Positions 57,741-64,000 of a stretch of 64,000 bases of DNA are shown here, piece after piece; position 1 is the first letter of the stretch, and each line of letters opens with the position of its first letter. Location of the stretch: the NCBI RefSeq assembly GCF_900103785.1, contig NZ_FNHE01000011.1, forward strand, positions 124,001-188,000, given 5' to 3'. The notes under the pieces were generated by a model. It worked only from the letters and a program-made list of their open reading frames with translations, did not search any database and was not told the origin of the DNA. The translations under genes and the position numbers were made by a program. This DNA comes from Geodermatophilus siccatus. Lineage in GTDB: Bacteria; Actinomycetota; Actinomycetes; Mycobacteriales; Geodermatophilaceae.

Positions 57741-58778
57741 TCAGGCGGGACGGTCGAGCAGTTCCTTCAGCGTCCGGTCGACGAAGGCGTTGTCGGCGGC
57801 GTTCATCCCGAGGCCGGCGAAGTGCCCCCAGATCGTGTCGATGACCCGGACCTCGCCCTGCTCGATGAACTGCGAGGCCCACTGCTCGTCCTCGGGCGGG
57901 AAGTACAGGTCGGTCCGGGCGGGCATGGCCACCAGCGGGCAGCGGATGGAGCGCAGCGCCGCCTCGGTGTCCCCGTCGAAGCCCGGGGTCCGGCCGACGT
58001 CGCCGTGCTCCCAGGTCCAGAGCATCGCCAGCAGGTTGTTCGGGTCCCGGTCCTCGTCGAGCCAGAACCCCTCCCAGAACCCCACCAGGAAGTCCTCGAG
58101 CGAGGAGTAGCCCATGGTCCGGTACTCGCGCTCCCAGTAGAACGCCTGCGACAGGCCCCACCCGGCGTAGATCCGGGCGAAGGCCCGCATGCCGGCGGTG
58201 GGGCGGGCGTCGGGGGAGTACTCGCCGCCCCGGAACGCCGGGTCGAGCGTCAGCGTGGCCCGCAGGCTCTTCAGGAAGACCTGGTTGTGCTCGCTGGTGC
58301 GGCTGGAGCCGACGATCGGGGCGGCCCGCTTCACCATCTCGGGGTGGCTGACCGCCCACTGGTAGGTCTGGCCGGCGCCCATGGAGGAGCCGAGCACGAG
58401 CTCGATCGACTCGATGCCCCACTGCTGCGTCAGCAGCCGGTGCTGGGCCTCGATCTGGTCGGCGAAGGTGACCGGGGGGAAGTGGGGGCCGTCGAACGGG
58501 GGTGGGGTGGTGCTCGGGGAGGTCGACAGGCCGTTGTTGAGCTGGTTCGGGACGACGATGAAGTACCGCTCGGGGTCGCAGGCCAGGCCCGGGCCGATCG
58601 ACCACTCGTTGGCGTCGTGCCAGGCGCTGAACCAGGTGGGGTGCACGATCACGTTGGACCGGTCGGCGTTCAGGGTCCCGTAGGTCTTGTAGGCCAGCTG
58701 CGCGCCCCGCAGCGTCGCACCGCTCTGCAGCGGCAGGTCGCCGAGGTCGAACAGCTCGTGGTCCATCGGAGCCGGCAC
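57741..58778 (-). CDS. MetX-like alpha/beta hydrolase (homoserine-acetyltransferase fold)
   Basis: 345 residues from GTG 58778 (AGAGGAACCCGCC upstream). LAYKTYGTLNADRSNVIVHP TWFSA, the nucleophile ELVLGSSMGAGQTYQWAVSH, and Asp/His in AMPARTDLYFPPEDEQW and IDTIWGHFAGLGMNAAD form the catalytic triad of the E22/MetX-like group. The NQLNNGLSTSPSTTPPPFDG loop departs from true homoserine acetyltransferases, so it is probably an amide/ester hydrolase or acyltransferase of unknown substrate. It is followed upstream by the MarR gene on the same strand, 75 bases apart, and both lie next to the amide cluster. Confidence 0.87.
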   Translation of the reverse strand: MPAPMDHELFDLGDLPLQSGATLRGAQLAYKTYGTLNADRSNVIVHPTWFSAWHDANEWSIGPGLACDPERYFIVVPNQLNNGLSTSPSTTPPPFDGPHFPPVTFADQIEAQHRLLTQQWGIESIELVLGSSMGAGQTYQWAVSHPEMVKRAAPIVGSSRTSEHNQVFLKSLRATLTLDPAFRGGEYSPDARPTAGMRAFARIYAGWGLSQAFYWEREYRTMGYSSLEDFLVGFWEGFWLDEDRDPNNLLAMLWTWEHGDVGRTPGFDGDTEAALRSIRCPLVAMPARTDLYFPPEDEQWASQFIEQGEVRVIDTIWGHFAGLGMNAADNAFVDRTLKELLDRPA

Positions 58779-58853
58779 GGCGGGTTCCTCTCAGCCGGGA
58801 GGTCGGCCAGCCTGCTCGCCGGGCTGTGCTCGGCGCAACCCCGAACGCCGGGG

Positions 58854-59282
58854 TCAGGGGGTCGCGAGCCGCTCCAGCAGCCGGCGCAGGGTGCGCGCCT
58901 CGGTCGAGGACAGCGCGGCCAGGCCGTCGCGCTCGGCCTCGGCGATCCGCGGGGCCAGCGACCGGCACAACGCCCGGCCGCGTTCGGCGGCGTGCACGAC
59001 GACACGGCGACGGTCGGTCGCGTCGACGTTGCGGTAGAGCAGGGAGCGCTCCACCAGCCGGTCCACGATCCGGGTCACGGTGGGCCCGGAGATGCGGGTG
59101 CGGCCGCTCAGGTCGCTCATGGACAGCGGGCCGCCCTCGGTCAGGGTGTGCAGCACCCGCCACTGGTCCAGGGTGAGGTCGCTCCCGACGAGGATCTCCT
59201 CGACGCGGGAGGTCAGGCCGGAGGTCACCTGCCGTAGCAGGTCGACGTGGGGCAGTGACCCCCCCGACGCCTCCTGCCGCAT
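58854..59282 (-). CDS. MarR-family transcriptional regulator
   Basis: 142 residues from ATG 59282, preferred over the in-frame ATG 59315 because GAGAGGCGAGC precedes it. Winged helix: DLTLDQWRVLHTLTEGGPLS MSDLSGRTRISGPTVTRIVD RLVERSLLYRNVDATDRRRV VVHAAERGRAL. It probably acts as a dimeric repressor released by a small phenolic or acidic ligand. It is divergent from the AmiC-like gene (137 bases) and precedes the MetX-like gene, so either may be its target; the dyad at 60507 is another candidate site. Confidence 0.92.
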   Translation of the reverse strand: MRQEASGGSLPHVDLLRQVTSGLTSRVEEILVGSDLTLDQWRVLHTLTEGGPLSMSDLSGRTRISGPTVTRIVDRLVERSLLYRNVDATDRRRVVVHAAERGRALCRSLAPRIAEAERDGLAALSSTEARTLRRLLERLATP

Positions 59283-59418
59283 GCTCGCCTCTCCCTCGCC
59301 CGGGACCCTTCCCATGGCCGGGGCCGGTCAGCATAGTGAGGCCCGACTCGGGCCGATTCTCGCAGAGGTCCGGGACGTCCCGCCCCAACGACCACGCACT
59401 CCACGCCTGGGGGGATCG

Positions 59419-60477
59419 ATGCGTCGTCGATCCACCGAGGTCGCGCGGGTCGGGCTGGTCGTACCCCTGCAGGGTCCCGCGGGCCTCTTCGGACCGTCCT
59501 GCGAGGCGGTCGCCGCGACGGCGGTGCGGAGCATCAACGACGCCGGCGTCCTCGGCCGGCAGCTGGCCGTCGAGGTCATCGACGGAGGCGCGCGCCCGGA
59601 GCAGGTGGGCGCCACCGTCGGCCGGTTGATCGATGCCGGGCGGATCGACGCGGTGACCGGCTGGCACATCTCGGCGGTCCGGCACGCCGTGGCCCCCGTG
59701 ACCGCGGGGCGGATCCCCTACGTCTACACCTCCCTGTACGAGGGCGGGGAGTCCCGGCCCGGCGTCTTCTGCTCCGGTGAGACGCCCGCGCGGCAGATCG
59801 CCCCCGCCCTGCAGTGGCTGCGCGACGTGTGCGGCGTGCGGCGGTGGTTCGTGGTGGGCGACGACTACGTCTGGCCCCGTGCCTCGGTCGAGGTCACCCG
59901 GCAGTTCGCCCGGCGACTGGACCTGCAGCTGGTCGGGACCGCGTACGTGCCGCTGGGGACCGACGACTTCCGCGGCGTCGTCGAGCGCATCCGCGCCAGT
60001 GACACCCAGGGGGTGCTGCTGTACCTGGTCGGGCAGGACGCGGTCCAGTTCAACCGCGTGTTCGCCGAGCACGGGCTGCAGGACGGGCTGATCCGCTTCA
60101 CCCCGCTCATGGAGGAGAACATGCTCCTGGCCAGCGGGGCGGAGGCGACGAGGAACCTCTTCGTCTGCGCGTCCTACTTCCGGTCGCTGGCCACGCCGTC
60201 GGCGCTGGAGTTCTGCGGCGACTACGTCGACCAGCACGGCCCCGACGCGCCACCCCTGAACAACGCCGCGGAGTCCTGCTGCGAGGGGCTCATGGCCCTG
60301 GCGGCCCTCGCCCGGCGGGCCGGCAGCCTCGACGTCCACCGGATGGTCGCCGTCGCCGACGGGCTCGGGTACGACGGGCCGCGCGGCCCGGTGTCCTTCG
60401 CCGGCAACCACCTCCAGCAGCGGGTCCACCTCGCCGTGGCCGACGGCTACGACTTCGACGTCCTCGCCACGCTGTAG
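59419..60477 (+). CDS. AmiC-like cytosolic amide-binding protein
   Basis: 352 residues from ATG 59419, preceded by GGGGGATCG. Type-1 periplasmic-binding fold of the AmiC/FmdD/UrtA family: VARVGLVVPLQGPAGLFGPS CEAVAATAVRSINDAGVLGR, YVYTSLYEGGESRPGVFCSG ETPARQIAPALQWL, and DAPPLNNAAESCCEGLMALA. There is no signal peptide or lipobox, so like Pseudomonas AmiC it should be a cytosolic sensor rather than an ABC binding protein. No AmiR/ANTAR partner is encoded here. It heads the amide cluster, 76 bases before a separate promoter for fmdB. Confidence 0.85.
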   Translation: MRRRSTEVARVGLVVPLQGPAGLFGPSCEAVAATAVRSINDAGVLGRQLAVEVIDGGARPEQVGATVGRLIDAGRIDAVTGWHISAVRHAVAPVTAGRIPYVYTSLYEGGESRPGVFCSGETPARQIAPALQWLRDVCGVRRWFVVGDDYVWPRASVEVTRQFARRLDLQLVGTAYVPLGTDDFRGVVERIRASDTQGVLLYLVGQDAVQFNRVFAEHGLQDGLIRFTPLMEENMLLASGAEATRNLFVCASYFRSLATPSALEFCGDYVDQHGPDAPPLNNAAESCCEGLMALAALARRAGSLDVHRMVAVADGLGYDGPRGPVSFAGNHLQQRVHLAVADGYDFDVLATL

Positions 60478-60501
60478 TGGAGGTCGTGCCCCCGGCACCT
60501 C

Positions 60502-60545
60502 TTGACACTTCCTTTCACCTGAATAAGTTGCACCTGAAAGGAAGT
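60502..60545 (+). promoter_or_regulatory. Promoter embedded in an 11-bp inverted repeat
   Basis: TTGACA at 60502-60507 and TAAGTT at 60524-60529 (16-base spacer). Arms acttcctttca (60507-60517) and tgaaaggaagt (60535-60545) are exact complements that flank the -10, and CACCTGAA occurs twice inside. The patch is far more AT-rich than its surroundings. A repressor on the dyad would cover the polymerase site. GGAG of fmdB follows at 60548. Confidence 0.75.
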
Positions 60546-60553
60546 GAGGAGCC

Positions 60554-60883
60554 ATGGCCACGTACGTGTTCCGGTGCCCCGACTGCACGGTGTTCGAGGT
60601 GGTGATCCCGATGTCCGCGCTGCGCCCCACGCACCCCTGCCCCACGTGCGCGGGGGAGTCCCGCCGGGTGTGGACCGCGCCCGCGCTGGCGACGACACCC
60701 GGCGCACTCCACCGCGCCGTCGCGGCCGCCGACGCGAGCGCCGAGGCGCCGCAGGTGGTCCGGTCGATCCCCGCCGGCAGGCCGCGGCCGCGGAGCCGCC
60801 GCTGGAGTCCCGTCACCGGCGCCGCCCCCGTCAACGCGGCACACCGCCCCGCGGGCCCGCACCCCGCACTGCCGCGCTGGTGA
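60554..60883 (+). CDS. fmdB: FmdB-family zinc-ribbon protein
   Basis: 109 residues from ATG 60554 with GTGAGGAGCC upstream. MATYVFRCPDCTVFEVVIPM and THPCPTCAGESRRVW provide the two CxxC pairs of a single zinc ribbon; the rest is a basic, Pro/Arg-rich tail. FmdB was named as a regulator encoded with formamidase (fmdA) genes, and that linkage is present here. It binds metal and possibly RNA or DNA; its exact role is unsettled. Confidence 0.88.
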   Translation: MATYVFRCPDCTVFEVVIPMSALRPTHPCPTCAGESRRVWTAPALATTPGALHRAVAAADASAEAPQVVRSIPAGRPRPRSRRWSPVTGAAPVNAAHRPAGPHPALPRW

Positions 60884-60886
60884 CCC

Positions 60887-61528
60887 GTGGGCGCCGTCGG
60901 CCTGCTCTACGTCGGTGCCGTGCTGGTGGTCAACGGCGTCATGCTGCTGGGGCACGTGAGCCCAGCCGGTGCCGCACCGCTGAACCTCTTCGTCGGTGGG
61001 CTCCAGGTGGTCACGCCGACCTACCTCATCATCGCCGCGGACGGCGACCAGGCGCAGATCGCGCTCGCCGCCGGGCTTTACTACTTCGGCTTCACCTACC
61101 TGTGGGTGGGGATCAACGGCATCGCCGGCTGGCCGGGCGAGGGGCTCGGCTGGTTCTCCCTGGTCGTGGCCGCTGCCGCCGTGGGGTTCGCCGCCCACTC
61201 CTGGCTGGTGGTGGGTGACCGGACCTTCGCCGTCATCTGGCTGCTGTGGGCGGTCCTGTGGTTCGGCTTCTTCCTGCTGCTGGCCCGGCACGAGGACCAC
61301 CTCACCGGCGCGGTCGGCGTCCTGGCCCTGGGCGAGGGGCTGCTCACGGCCGCCGTCCCGGCCTTCCTGATCATCACCGGCTGGTGGAGCGAGTCGCTCA
61401 CCACCGCCCTCGTCGTCGCCGTCCTCGGGGTGCTCCTGCTCGCCGTCAGCGTCCCGCTCGGCCGGACCCTGTCCGTCCCCGCTCCGCCCGCCCCCACCCA
61501 GCCCGGTGCCGCACCGGGCGCCCAGTGA
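60887..61528 (+). CDS. AmiS/UreI family amide-urea channel
   Basis: 213 residues from GTG 60887, three bases after fmdB. Six spans; MGAVGLLYVGAVLVVNGVML, LNLFVGGLQVVTPTYLI, GLYYFGFTYLWVGINGIAGW and VIWLLWAVLWFGFFLLLAR are characteristic, including the LYYFGFTYLWVG signature. The family forms hexameric channels for urea or short-chain amides. It supplies the formamidase encoded 12 bases further on. The C-terminal tail is Pro/Ala-rich. Confidence 0.92.
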   Translation: MGAVGLLYVGAVLVVNGVMLLGHVSPAGAAPLNLFVGGLQVVTPTYLIIAADGDQAQIALAAGLYYFGFTYLWVGINGIAGWPGEGLGWFSLVVAAAAVGFAAHSWLVVGDRTFAVIWLLWAVLWFGFFLLLARHEDHLTGAVGVLALGEGLLTAAVPAFLIITGWWSESLTTALVVAVLGVLLLAVSVPLGRTLSVPAPPAPTQPGAAPGAQ

Positions 61529-61540
61529 GAGGAAACCGCC

Positions 61541-62788
61541 ATGCCCGAGGTCGTGTTCACCGTCGACCAGAGCCGGTCCATGCGGGACCAGGCCGTCCCC
61601 GGCCACAACCGCTGGCACCCGGACATCCCGCCGGCGGTCACCGTCCGTCCGGGGCAGGACTTCCGGGTGGAGTGCCGGGAGTGGACCGACGGCCAGATCG
61701 GCAACAACGACTCGGCCAACGACGTGCGGGACGTCGACCTCTCCCACGCCCACATGCTCTCCGGGCCGATCGCCGTGGAGGGGGCCGAGCCGGGTGACCT
61801 CCTGGTCGTGGACATCCTCGACCTCGGGCCGGTGCCGCAGACCCAGGGCCCCAACTGCGGGGAGGGCTGGGGGTACTCCGGCATCTTCGCCAAGGTCAAC
61901 GGCGGGGGCTTCCTCACCGACTACTTCCCGGACGCCTACAAGGCCATCTGGGACTTCCGCGGGCAGAAGTGCACGTCCCGCCACGTCCCCGGGGTCGAGT
62001 ACACCGGCATCACCCACCCCGGCCTGTTCGGGACCGCGCCGTCGGCGGACCTGCTGGCCCGCTGGAACGCCCGCGAGCGGGCGCTGATCGCCACCGATCC
62101 CGACCGGGTCCCGCCGCTCGGGCTGCCGCCGCTGCCGGACAACGTCCTGGGCGGCACGGCCACCGGCGACCTGCTCGAGGCGATCGGGCGGGACGGCGCC
62201 CGCACCGTGCCGGCGCGGGAGAACGGCGGCAACCACGACATCAAGAACTTCACCCGCGGCAGCCGGGTCTTCTACCCGGTGTACGTCGACGGCGGGCTGC
62301 TCTCCGGCGGGGACCTCCACTTCAGCCAGGGGGACGGCGAGATCAACTTCTGCGGCGCCATCGAGATGGGCGGCTTCATCGACTTCTCCGTCGACCTCAT
62401 CAAGGGCGGCATGGAGACCTACGGCGTCACCACGAACCCGATCTTCATGCCCGGCCGGGTCGAGCCGCGCTACTCGGAGTTCCTGACGTTCATCGGTGTC
62501 TCGGTCGACCACCGCGACGACACGAACGTCTACATGGACGCGACGCTGGCCTACCGCAACGCCTGCCTGAACGCCATCCGCTACCTGGAGAAGTGGGGCT
62601 ACACCGGCGAGCAGGCCTACCTCATCCTCGGCACCTCGCCGATCGAGGGCCGGATCGGCGGTGTGGTGGACATCCCCAACGCCTGCTGCTCGGTGTTCCT
62701 GCCGACGGAGATCTTCGACGAGGACATCCGGCCCGGCGGCCGGGGCCCGCAGCGCAGGGACCGCGGGCAGGTCTGCGTCACCTCCTGA
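61541..62788 (+). CDS. fmdA: Formamidase/acetamidase
   Basis: 415 residues from ATG 61541 (GAGAGGAAACCGCC upstream). MPEVVFTVDQSRSMRDQAVP, GHNRWHPDIPPAVTVRPGQD FRVECREWTDGQIGNND, ENGGNHDIKNFTRGSRVFYP VYVDGGLLSGGDLHFSQGDG EINFCGAIEMGG and TYLILGTSPIEGR-like AYLILGTSPIEGRIGGVVDI PNACC are diagnostic for FmdA. The Glu/His/Asp metal residues of the FmdA_AmdA fold are kept. It hydrolyses formamide or acetamide to ammonia and the acid in the cytoplasm, for nitrogen supply. Core enzyme of the cluster. Confidence 0.95.
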   Translation: MPEVVFTVDQSRSMRDQAVPGHNRWHPDIPPAVTVRPGQDFRVECREWTDGQIGNNDSANDVRDVDLSHAHMLSGPIAVEGAEPGDLLVVDILDLGPVPQTQGPNCGEGWGYSGIFAKVNGGGFLTDYFPDAYKAIWDFRGQKCTSRHVPGVEYTGITHPGLFGTAPSADLLARWNARERALIATDPDRVPPLGLPPLPDNVLGGTATGDLLEAIGRDGARTVPARENGGNHDIKNFTRGSRVFYPVYVDGGLLSGGDLHFSQGDGEINFCGAIEMGGFIDFSVDLIKGGMETYGVTTNPIFMPGRVEPRYSEFLTFIGVSVDHRDDTNVYMDATLAYRNACLNAIRYLEKWGYTGEQAYLILGTSPIEGRIGGVVDIPNACCSVFLPTEIFDEDIRPGGRGPQRRDRGQVCVTS

Positions 62789-62843
62789 CCGGGGTGCTGC
62801 GGCCGGGCGCGGGTGGACGACGGTCCGCCCGCGCCGCCGCGCC

Positions 62844-63998
62844 GTGACCCGGGTCCCCGCGGGCGGGCCGGGAGCCGTCCGCCTGGTTGCCGCCGGCGTG
62901 GTGGCCAACCTCGCGGTCGGGACGCTGTTCGCCTGGAGCCTCGTGGCGCCCCGGGTGGTGGCCGACGTCGGGGCGCCGCCGGGGAGCGGCCCGGCGGTGT
63001 TCGCCCTCGCCCTCGGGGTGTTCACCGTCGTCCTGCTCGGTGTGGGGCGCCTGCTGGCGCGGCTGGGACCGCGCCGGCTGCTCGTCGCGGCCGCCCTCGC
63101 CGCCGGGGCGGGGTTGGGGCTGACCGCCGCGGGGGAGGAGCCCGGGACGCCGTGGCTGGGGATCGGCCTGCTGTTCGGCGCGGCCAACGGGTCGGCCTAC
63201 GGCGTCGCGGTCGCCCTCGCCGCCCGGGTCCCCGCTGCCCGCCGGGGCACGGCCAGCGGTCTGGTGGTCGGCGCGTACGCGGCCGGGCCGGTGGTGCTCG
63301 GCCTGGTGTCCCCGCACGTCCTGCCGGCGGTCGGCTGGCGGGCCTGCCTGGCCGTCCTCGCCGTGCTCGTCGCCGGTCTGGTGGGCCTCGCCGCAGCCCT
63401 CGCCCCCAGCGATGCGGGGGACCGGCAGCGCCACGAGCGCGTCGAGGAGCCGGTGCCCTGGACGACGGCGGGAGCCCTGTGGGTCCTCTTCGCCGGGGGT
63501 GCCGCGCCCGGTCTGGTCGTCTTCGCCGCCGCCGCGCCCCTGGCCGCCGCCCGGGGCCTGGGGCCCGGAGCCGTGGGAGCGGCCGTCTCCCTGCTGGCCG
63601 CCGGCAACCTGGCCGGCCGGCTGGGTGCCGGGTGGTGGTCGGACCGCGTCGGACGCCTCCCCGCCCTGGCGACCGCGCTCGCGGCCACCGCCGTCGCGGT
63701 CGCCGGGCTGGCCGTGGAGGCCGCACCCGGCGTCGTCCTGACCGGCCTGCTCGTCGTCGGGCTGGCGTACGGCGCGGTCTCCGCGCTGGTCCCGGCGGCG
63801 ACGGCGGACCGCGTCGGCGTCCGCGCCTTCCCGACGGTGTACGGCCGGGTCTTCACCGCGTGGGGGTGTGCAGGCCTGCTCGCGCCCCTCCTCGGTGGGC
63901 GGCTGACCGACGCCGGCGGTCCGCAGGCCGCACTGCTCTGGCTCACCGTCCCGCTCGCCCTCGCGGCGGCCGCGCTGGCCGTCCTCGCCCGGAGGTGA
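62844..63998 (+). CDS. MFS transporter
   Basis: 384 residues from GTG 62844, ending two bases before the window end. Twelve spans beginning VRLVAAGVVANLAVGTLFAW SLVAPRV, resembling the OFA (oxalate/formate antiporter) group in that opening; GRLGAGWWSDRVGRLPALAT is the second motif-A loop. A hydrophilic loop (APSDAGDRQRHERVEEPVPW) links the halves. Coming 55 bases after formamidase, it may export formate or acetate or import amide; this is inference from position. The start is supported by family length rather than by a strong ribosome site. Confidence 0.85.
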   Translation: MTRVPAGGPGAVRLVAAGVVANLAVGTLFAWSLVAPRVVADVGAPPGSGPAVFALALGVFTVVLLGVGRLLARLGPRRLLVAAALAAGAGLGLTAAGEEPGTPWLGIGLLFGAANGSAYGVAVALAARVPAARRGTASGLVVGAYAAGPVVLGLVSPHVLPAVGWRACLAVLAVLVAGLVGLAAALAPSDAGDRQRHERVEEPVPWTTAGALWVLFAGGAAPGLVVFAAAAPLAAARGLGPGAVGAAVSLLAAGNLAGRLGAGWWSDRVGRLPALATALAATAVAVAGLAVEAAPGVVLTGLLVVGLAYGAVSALVPAATADRVGVRAFPTVYGRVFTAWGCAGLLAPLLGGRLTDAGGPQAALLWLTVPLALAAAALAVLARR

Positions 63999-64000
63999 GC

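Overview
The window is very GC-rich with GTG/ATG starts, dense short-spaced genes and many 4-base ATGA overlaps. A DUF222/HNH endonuclease gene, a SARP-type regulator, a DUF6221 protein, DUF6297/ABC genes and an Rpf-like muralytic enzyme behind a c-di-AMP riboswitch all point to a chromosomal segment of an actinobacterium. The family Geodermatophilaceae (Blastococcus, Geodermatophilus or Modestobacter-like) is my best guess; this is inference from gene content, not a search. No phage, plasmid, rRNA, tRNA or CRISPR features were seen.

Layout. 1-4.4 kb: a truncated LLM-type oxidoreductase, a RibD/DHFR-fold reductase, and a minus-strand operon of L-asparaginase, a PgdA/cyclic-imidase-like deacetylase and an unknown MCGACG protein. 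4.8-8 kb: a ferric-reductase-like flavohaem protein with two tiny flanking ORFs, then an acyl-CoA synthetase. 8.1-9.4 kb: a cobalt-type nitrile hydratase whose beta subunit is split into two genes. 9.5-14.1 kb: gamma-glutamyltransferase, a DUF6297/ABC exporter pair and a DUF6221 protein. 14.2-20.8 kb: a dead RibD copy, then a LacI-controlled ribose-type ABC transporter ending in a translationally coupled protein of unknown function. 20.9-28.7 kb: esterase, LLM oxidoreductase, maltokinase-cap protein, MFS, FAD monooxygenase and ATP-dependent DNA ligase. A copy of the ligase tail lies on the far side of the monooxygenase.

28.7-36.2 kb holds what I consider the most interesting unit: an MFS exporter plus PIG-L deacetylase operon, a cupin/HxlR pair, a 942-residue SARP regulator and a SAM methyltransferase. 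Helically phased heptamer repeats of the kind SARPs bind lie before both the exporter operon and the methyltransferase, which suggests one small regulon. 36.3-43 kb: DhaKLM dihydroxyacetone kinase, a universal stress protein, and a 14-TM exporter carrying carboxypeptidase-regulatory-like repeats, coupled to a YceI protein that has the same repeat.

43.3-54 kb: a frameshifted HNH gene, a lipoprotein, a Spo0M-like protein, an M50 protease with CBS domains, and a ketone/alcohol-degrading cassette (Baeyer-Villiger monooxygenase, hydrolase, SDR) divergent from a PucR regulator across three palindromes. 54-57.5 kb: a quinone oxidoreductase, a protein with an alpha-CTD-like HhH, a lipase-like hydrolase, and the Rpf/LysM enzyme under a CRP-like site and a c-di-AMP riboswitch. 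57.7-64 kb: a MetX-like hydrolase, MarR, and an amide-utilisation cluster (AmiC-like sensor, FmdB zinc ribbon, AmiS/UreI channel, formamidase, MFS) with its own promoter inside a dyad.
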